A DNA stretch of 34,810 nt. It comes from Pauljensenia hongkongensis (GTDB lineage: Bacteria; Actinomycetota; Actinomycetes; Actinomycetales; Actinomycetaceae). Positions within the stretch are counted from its first letter, which is position 1. Every line of letters starts with the position of its first letter. Positions 31,426-34,810 of this stretch are shown here, one piece after another. The stretch is from NCBI RefSeq assembly GCF_001746855.1, contig NZ_CP017298.1, positions 713,443 to 748,252 of the forward strand. The letters are read 5' to 3'. The position numbers were made by a program, and so were the translations under genes. The notes under the pieces are model-generated. The model was not told the origin of the DNA, ran no database searches, and saw nothing but the letters and a program-made list of their open reading frames with translations.

Positions 31426-31956
31426 ATGTCACAGCACCCCGTCAGCTTCGAGGCCTACCCCGTAGACCGCTTCATCGATATTGTGAAGGCATGGATAGAG
31501 CACTCCCGGCCAATCACAGCGGCAGAAGCCCGGAACATTTACGAAAGCTTGGGCTACTCAGTGGATCCAGGGGACCCCGAGATGTTCGCCTCCCCTTTCG
31601 CAGGCGGAGAGGCCGATTCTTACTATGTCACTGTGAAGGGCCTTGTCAGCACGGTTGACATCGCCGTTGCGCGCCCATGCAATGTGGGCGAGGAAAAGGA
31701 ATCCTCAGCCGCCATAGCAGATGCATACGCTACGTTCTGTCAAGCGATCAATTCGCACTACAAGAACGTGATTAGTGCCACACGGTCCGAGGATGGTTCC
31801 ACGGAATGGACTTTTACAAGTGACGTTGAGTTAGAAGTCTCAGTCTGGAACCGTTCCGTTTCAGCGTGTATCCATTCTCCTTACATGACCCAGTTGCGCC
31901 GCGAGGAGCAGGAAATGGGCTTGGCCAGCTACGACGACATTCTCGAGGACGACTGA
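31426..31956 (+). CDS. Immunity-like protein 9 (recent duplicate of 8)
   Basis: A 176-aa paralogue with type-B junction and N-terminus MSQHPVSFEAYPVDRFIDIV. It differs from protein 8 at only a scatter of residues, such as EHSRPITAAEARNIYESLGY for EHPWPIT..., PGDPEMFASPFAGGE and ATFCQAINSHYKNV. The loss of the WP pair that all others have (NHPWPI or HPWPM) is its main oddity and might reduce function. The tail EEQEMGLASYDDILEDD is conserved. Confidence 0.8.
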   Translation: MSQHPVSFEAYPVDRFIDIVKAWIEHSRPITAAEARNIYESLGYSVDPGDPEMFASPFAGGEADSYYVTVKGLVSTVDIAVARPCNVGEEKESSAAIADAYATFCQAINSHYKNVISATRSEDGSTEWTFTSDVELEVSVWNRSVSACIHSPYMTQLRREEQEMGLASYDDILEDD

Positions 31957-31972
31957 AGAGGAGATTAAGTCC

Positions 31973-32506
31973 ATGACGCAGCGCCCCGCCAGATTCGAAG
32001 CCTACCCGGCGGAACGATTCATTGAGATCGTCAAAGCGTGGGTCGACCACCATTGGCCGATTTCTGCCGAAGAGGGAAGGAGACTATTCGAGGACCTTGG
32101 GTACGCAGTCGATTCAGAAGAGCCGGAGATGTTCCTCTCAGAGTTCGCCTCGAACGGAGAGGCCGATTCGTACTTCACAGCTCGGAACGGCACAGTGGGC
32201 AGTGTCGACATCAGCGTCACGAAATACTATAACGCTGATGACGCCACTGTGGACGCCAAGGCGGTCGCGGAACGGTACGCGCAGTACTGCGAAGCCGTTG
32301 ATCGCGCGTTTCGCGGCACAATAGTCCGAAGGAGGGAGAAGCCCCGGGCAACCGAGTGGATCATGAGGCACGGAGTCCTGCTATGGATCGGCAATCCAGG
32401 CAGTATAATCACACTGTACATCGACTCCCCTCGCATGACGCGACTACTCCTAGAGGAAGAGGCTATGGGACTCACCGACTACGACGACATCCTCGAGGAC
32501 GACTGA
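31973..32506 (+). CDS. Immunity-like protein 10 (mosaic)
   Basis: A 177-aa paralogue with a type-A junction and N-terminus (MTQRPARFEAYPAERF), although it stands among type-B genes and is followed by a type-B junction. Its middle RLFEDLGYAVDSEEPEMFLS resembles protein 4 at 28028. The end differs from most: SPRMTRLLLEEEAMGLTDYD then DILEDD, closer to protein 11. This is a mosaic of first-block start and second-block end. EADSYFTARNG and EWIMRHGVLLWI are the family elements. Confidence 0.78.
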   Translation: MTQRPARFEAYPAERFIEIVKAWVDHHWPISAEEGRRLFEDLGYAVDSEEPEMFLSEFASNGEADSYFTARNGTVGSVDISVTKYYNADDATVDAKAVAERYAQYCEAVDRAFRGTIVRRREKPRATEWIMRHGVLLWIGNPGSIITLYIDSPRMTRLLLEEEAMGLTDYDDILEDD

Positions 32507-32522
32507 GCAGAACGGAGAAGGT

Positions 32523-33053
32523 ATGCCACAGCAACCCGTCACCTTCAAAGCCTACCCCGTAGAACGCTTTATCCAAATCGTCAAAGCCTGGGCGACTCAC
32601 CGCTGGCCCATGACACCCGACGAGGGCAGACAACTATACGAAAGCCTTGGTTACAAAACAGACGACACGGACCGAGACATGTTCTCCTCACCATTCGCCA
32701 AGGGCGAGCCAGACTCTTTCTTCACGCACATTGGAAACGCCATTGCAGACGTCGTCATCGCCGTCGGGGAGCGTTACACAGTCGAAGAAGAAGACAGCTG
32801 CATAGAAGCGGTGACGCGGGCATACGAGGAGTACTGCGGAGCCATTGACGCATCGTTCATTGGAGCAGTAGACAGCCGCCAGAAGGCAAGCGACGCGATG
32901 GAGTGGTTTTTGAACAATGAGGTGCAGATTAGGATTGACAATGTGGGAATAATGGTCGGCCTCACACTCCACTCCCCGCACATGACCCGACTGCGCCGCG
33001 AAGAAGAGGCCATGGGGCTGACCGACTACGACGACTTCTTCGGGGACGACTGA
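32523..33053 (+). CDS. Immunity-like protein 11 (end of array)
   Basis: A 176-aa paralogue and the last of the array. Type-B junction and N-terminus MPQQPVTFKAYPVERFIQIV. The middle YKTDDTDRDMFSSPFAKGEP and the acidic VEEEDSCIEAVTRAYEEYC are its own. The end is LRREEEAMGLTDYDDFFGDD, so the usual ILEDD is changed to FFGDD, as might be expected where no further copy follows to recombine with. After the stop the DNA returns to very high GC. Confidence 0.78.
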   Translation: MPQQPVTFKAYPVERFIQIVKAWATHRWPMTPDEGRQLYESLGYKTDDTDRDMFSSPFAKGEPDSFFTHIGNAIADVVIAVGERYTVEEEDSCIEAVTRAYEEYCGAIDASFIGAVDSRQKASDAMEWFLNNEVQIRIDNVGIMVGLTLHSPHMTRLRREEEAMGLTDYDDFFGDD

Positions 33054-33085
33054 CCCGGATCGCCCGCCCTGGCGGCCTAGCCCTC

Positions 33086-33238
33086 CACCCACCGACTCCC
33101 CGCCGTTCGGACGCAGGCATGGGGCAGTATCCGGCCACCCCCAACACCCACCGACTCCCCGCCGTTCGGACGCAGCCGTGCGGCGGCAGTGCCCCACCAC
33201 CACCCACTGCCCCGCCCCCGCGCCTTCGGAGCGCAGCG
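33086..33238. repeat. Direct repeat pair E (31 bp, 59-bp spacing) plus decayed third copy
   Basis: Identical 31-mers lie at 33086-33116 and 33145-33175 with a 28-base spacer. A degenerate third copy (CACCCACTGCCCCGCC ... TTCGGAGCGCAG) spans roughly 33200-33238. They fill most of the gap between the array and the helicase gene. The same repeat-spacer-repeat plan is seen in the 12205-13384 region with other sequences. Confidence 0.8.
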
Positions 33239-33240
33239 GC

Positions 33241-33246
33241 GATAAT
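33241..33246 (+). promoter_or_regulatory. -10 box of the helicase gene (leaderless)
   Basis: GATAAT ends six bases before the GTG at 33253. No ribosome-binding site precedes the GTG, so a leaderless transcript is likely. No convincing -35 box is visible in the GC-rich repeats upstream. Confidence 0.4.
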
Positions 33247-33252
33247 GGTGGC

Positions 33253-34810
33253 GTGCGCACGCTTGAGGACCTCGTATCGGACCCGCCCGACCTGCCCGTC
33301 GCGGCCTCGCTACCCGCGATCACCCGGGCCGCCCGCCCCGGCGCCTGCGCCGTCATCACCGCTCCCCCGGGAACCGGCAAGACCACCCTGGTCCCCGCCG
33401 CCCTCGCCGCAGCACTGACCCAGCCCTACCGCGAGCGCCCGGGCCGGATCCTGGTCACCCAGCCGCGCCGCGTCGCCGTGCGCGCCGCCGCCCGCCGCAT
33501 CGCACGCCTCCTCGGCGAACGGGTGGGCGGCCAAGTCGGCTACACGGTGCGCGGCGACTCCGTCGCCTCCCGCTCCACCCGCGTTGAGATGGTCACCCCT
33601 GGCGTCCTGCTGCGCAGGCTCCAACGGGACCCCGAACTGCCCGTAGTGGCCGGCGTGCTCCTCGACGAGTTCCACGAGCGGGACCTCGACACCGACCTCG
33701 CCCTCGCCTTCCTGCTGGACGCGCGCGCCGCCCTGCGCGAAGACCTTTTCATCGCCCTCACCTCCGCCACCCTGGAGGCCTCCCGCACGGCCGGCCTGCT
33801 GGAGGAGGCGACGGGCACCGCCCCCTCGCTCATCGACATCCCCGGCGCCATCCACCCCCTGGACGTGCGGTGGGCCCCTCCCCCGCGGGGGGCCGAGCCC
33901 CTCGGAGCCGTGGGCGGGCGCGTCGGCGTGCGCCGCGAGTTCCTGGCCCACGTGGCCCGCACCGTGGAGTCCGCCTACGCCGGAAGCGACGGGGACCTGC
34001 TGGTGTTCCTGCCCGGCGTGGCCGAGATCGAACGCGTCCGCTCCCTCATCAGCGCTCCGGGCGCCGACGTGCTCCCCCTCCACGGGCGCCTCAGCGCCGC
34101 CCAGCAGGACGCGGCCCTGTCCCCCGGCTCCCGGCGCCGCGTCGTGCTCTCCACGTCCATCGCCGAGTCGTCGCTGACCGTGCCGGGCGTGCGCGTCGTC
34201 GTCGACGCCTCCCTGGCCCGCGAGCCCCGCCTCGACGCGGCGCGCGGAATCTCCCAGCTGGCCACGGTCCCCGCCTCGCGGGCCCGCCTCGAACAGCGCG
34301 CGGGCCGCGCCGCCCGCCTGGGGCCCGGCACCGCCGTCCGCGTCATGGACCCCGTGGACTTCTCTCGCCGCCCCGCCCAGTCCGCGCCCGGCATCGCCAC
34401 AGACGACCTCACCGGCGCGCGTTTGCAGGCCGCCGTGTGGGGCGCCCCCGACGCCACCGGCCTCGCCCTGTTGGACGCCCCTCCGGCGGGCGCGTGGAAC
34501 GCCGCCGGGGCCAGGTTGCGCGCGTTGGGCGCCATCGACGAGGCGGGGGCGGCCACCCCCTTCGGCCGCGCCCTGGCTTCCCTTCCCCTCGACCCGCCGC
34601 TGGGACGCGCGCTTCTGGCGGCTTCCCCCGTTGTGGGCGCCGCCCGGGCGGCGCGTTTCACGGCCCTGCTCTCCGAGGACGTGCGGGCCGACGGCGCGGA
34701 CCTGGCGCGCCTGGAGCGGTCCCTGGGGTCCCCGCCCGCCCACCTGCGCGCCACTGCCTCGCGGGTGGCGGAGCAGGAGGCGCGCCTCGTGGCCCTGGCG
34801 TCCGCGGTGG
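33253..34810 (+). CDS. hrpB: ATP-dependent helicase HrpB (5' part; runs off the window)
   Basis: The frame is open from a GTG at 33253 to the end of the window, 519 codons, so the gene is incomplete at its 3' end (HrpB usually has about 800-850 aa). DEAH-box motifs in order are TAPPGTGKTT (residues ~36-45), TQPRRVAVRAAA, VTPGVLLRRL, LLDEFHERDLDTDLA with the family-specific DEFH, LTSATLE, STSIAESSLTVPGV and EQRAGRAARLGPG. It then enters the winged-helix/ratchet region. HrpB is a superfamily 2 helicase whose physiological role is poorly known; in E. coli it is non-essential. The GTG start has no Shine-Dalgarno sequence and a GATAAT close upstream. GC-rich codons show it is chromosomal core DNA and the right boundary of the immunity array. 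Confidence 0.93.
   Translation, partial: MRTLEDLVSDPPDLPVAASLPAITRAARPGACAVITAPPGTGKTTLVPAALAAALTQPYRERPGRILVTQPRRVAVRAAARRIARLLGERVGGQVGYTVRGDSVASRSTRVEMVTPGVLLRRLQRDPELPVVAGVLLDEFHERDLDTDLALAFLLDARAALREDLFIALTSATLEASRTAGLLEEATGTAPSLIDIPGAIHPLDVRWAPPPRGAEPLGAVGGRVGVRREFLAHVARTVESAYAGSDGDLLVFLPGVAEIERVRSLISAPGADVLPLHGRLSAAQQDAALSPGSRRRVVLSTSIAESSLTVPGVRVVVDASLAREPRLDAARGISQLATVPASRARLEQRAGRAARLGPGTAVRVMDPVDFSRRPAQSAPGIATDDLTGARLQAAVWGAPDATGLALLDAPPAGAWNAAGARLRALGAIDEAGAATPFGRALASLPLDPPLGRALLAASPVVGAARAARFTALLSEDVRADGADLARLERSLGSPPAHLRATASRVAEQEARLVALASAV

Noticed and set aside
26390-33053. Assignment of the array to the EsaG/DUF600 immunity family.
   Set aside because: The array logic is similar, but I see no sequence resemblance to that family. 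The name would be unsupported.
33310-34743. Minus-strand open frame of 477 codons opposite hrpB.
   Set aside because: The plus strand carries all DEAH helicase motifs in order, and the reverse frame is Gly/Ala/Arg repeats only. The plus-strand gene is simply not closed within the window.

Overview
The window comes from a very GC-rich actinobacterium. Strong G/C bias at third codon positions, frequent GTG starts, ATGA/GTGA stop-start overlaps, a YbaB-like plus EspC-like plus WXG-type effector locus, and LutABC with a trehalose PTS together suggest the Actinomycetaceae (Actinomyces/Schaalia-like). The genus is an inference.

Layout. 1-4364 (+): the 3' end of an unrecognised gene, a secreted permuted-papain-like protein of unusually low GC, a lipoprotein, and a membrane-anchored beta-propeller-like protein. 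4633-7725 (+): lutABC for L-lactate oxidation, ending in a strong hairpin. 7993-9444 (+): a long-chain mannitol/fructuronate-type dehydrogenase. 9628-12204 (-): a UvrA-like ABC protein lacking the UvrB-binding insert. 12205-13384: 1.2 kb with no credible gene but dense short repeats, including a 3+3 array of a 13-bp motif at exact 20-bp spacing. 13385-17174 (-): trehalose uptake and hydrolysis (EII A-B-C fusion and TreC) behind an operator-like dyad. 17303-21328 (-): the core operon phoH-ybeY-CBS transporter-like protein-era, with overlapping genes. 21437-23792 (-): an ABC-2 exporter and its TetR regulator in one overlapping operon, with two abutting 16-bp palindromes over the first start codon.

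23890-33053 (+) is the most interesting part. A YbaB-like protein, an EspC/WXG-like small protein and a 596-aa type VII-type effector are translationally coupled. The effector ends in a toxin domain with a PD-(D/E)XK-like pattern (D467, E486-x-K488). It is followed by eleven tandem ~175-aa paralogues that look like immunity proteins. Between the fifth and sixth lies a detached second copy of the toxin domain, in which the glutamate of the ExK motif is alanine. Each toxin copy is followed directly by an immunity gene with its own kind of N-terminus; the other nine share two alternative leader/N-terminus types. The whole reads as a polymorphic toxin locus that has collected immunity genes, comparable in logic to the EsaD/EsaG arrays of Staphylococcus but with proteins I do not recognise.

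33253 to the end (+): the 5' part of an HrpB-type DEAH helicase.
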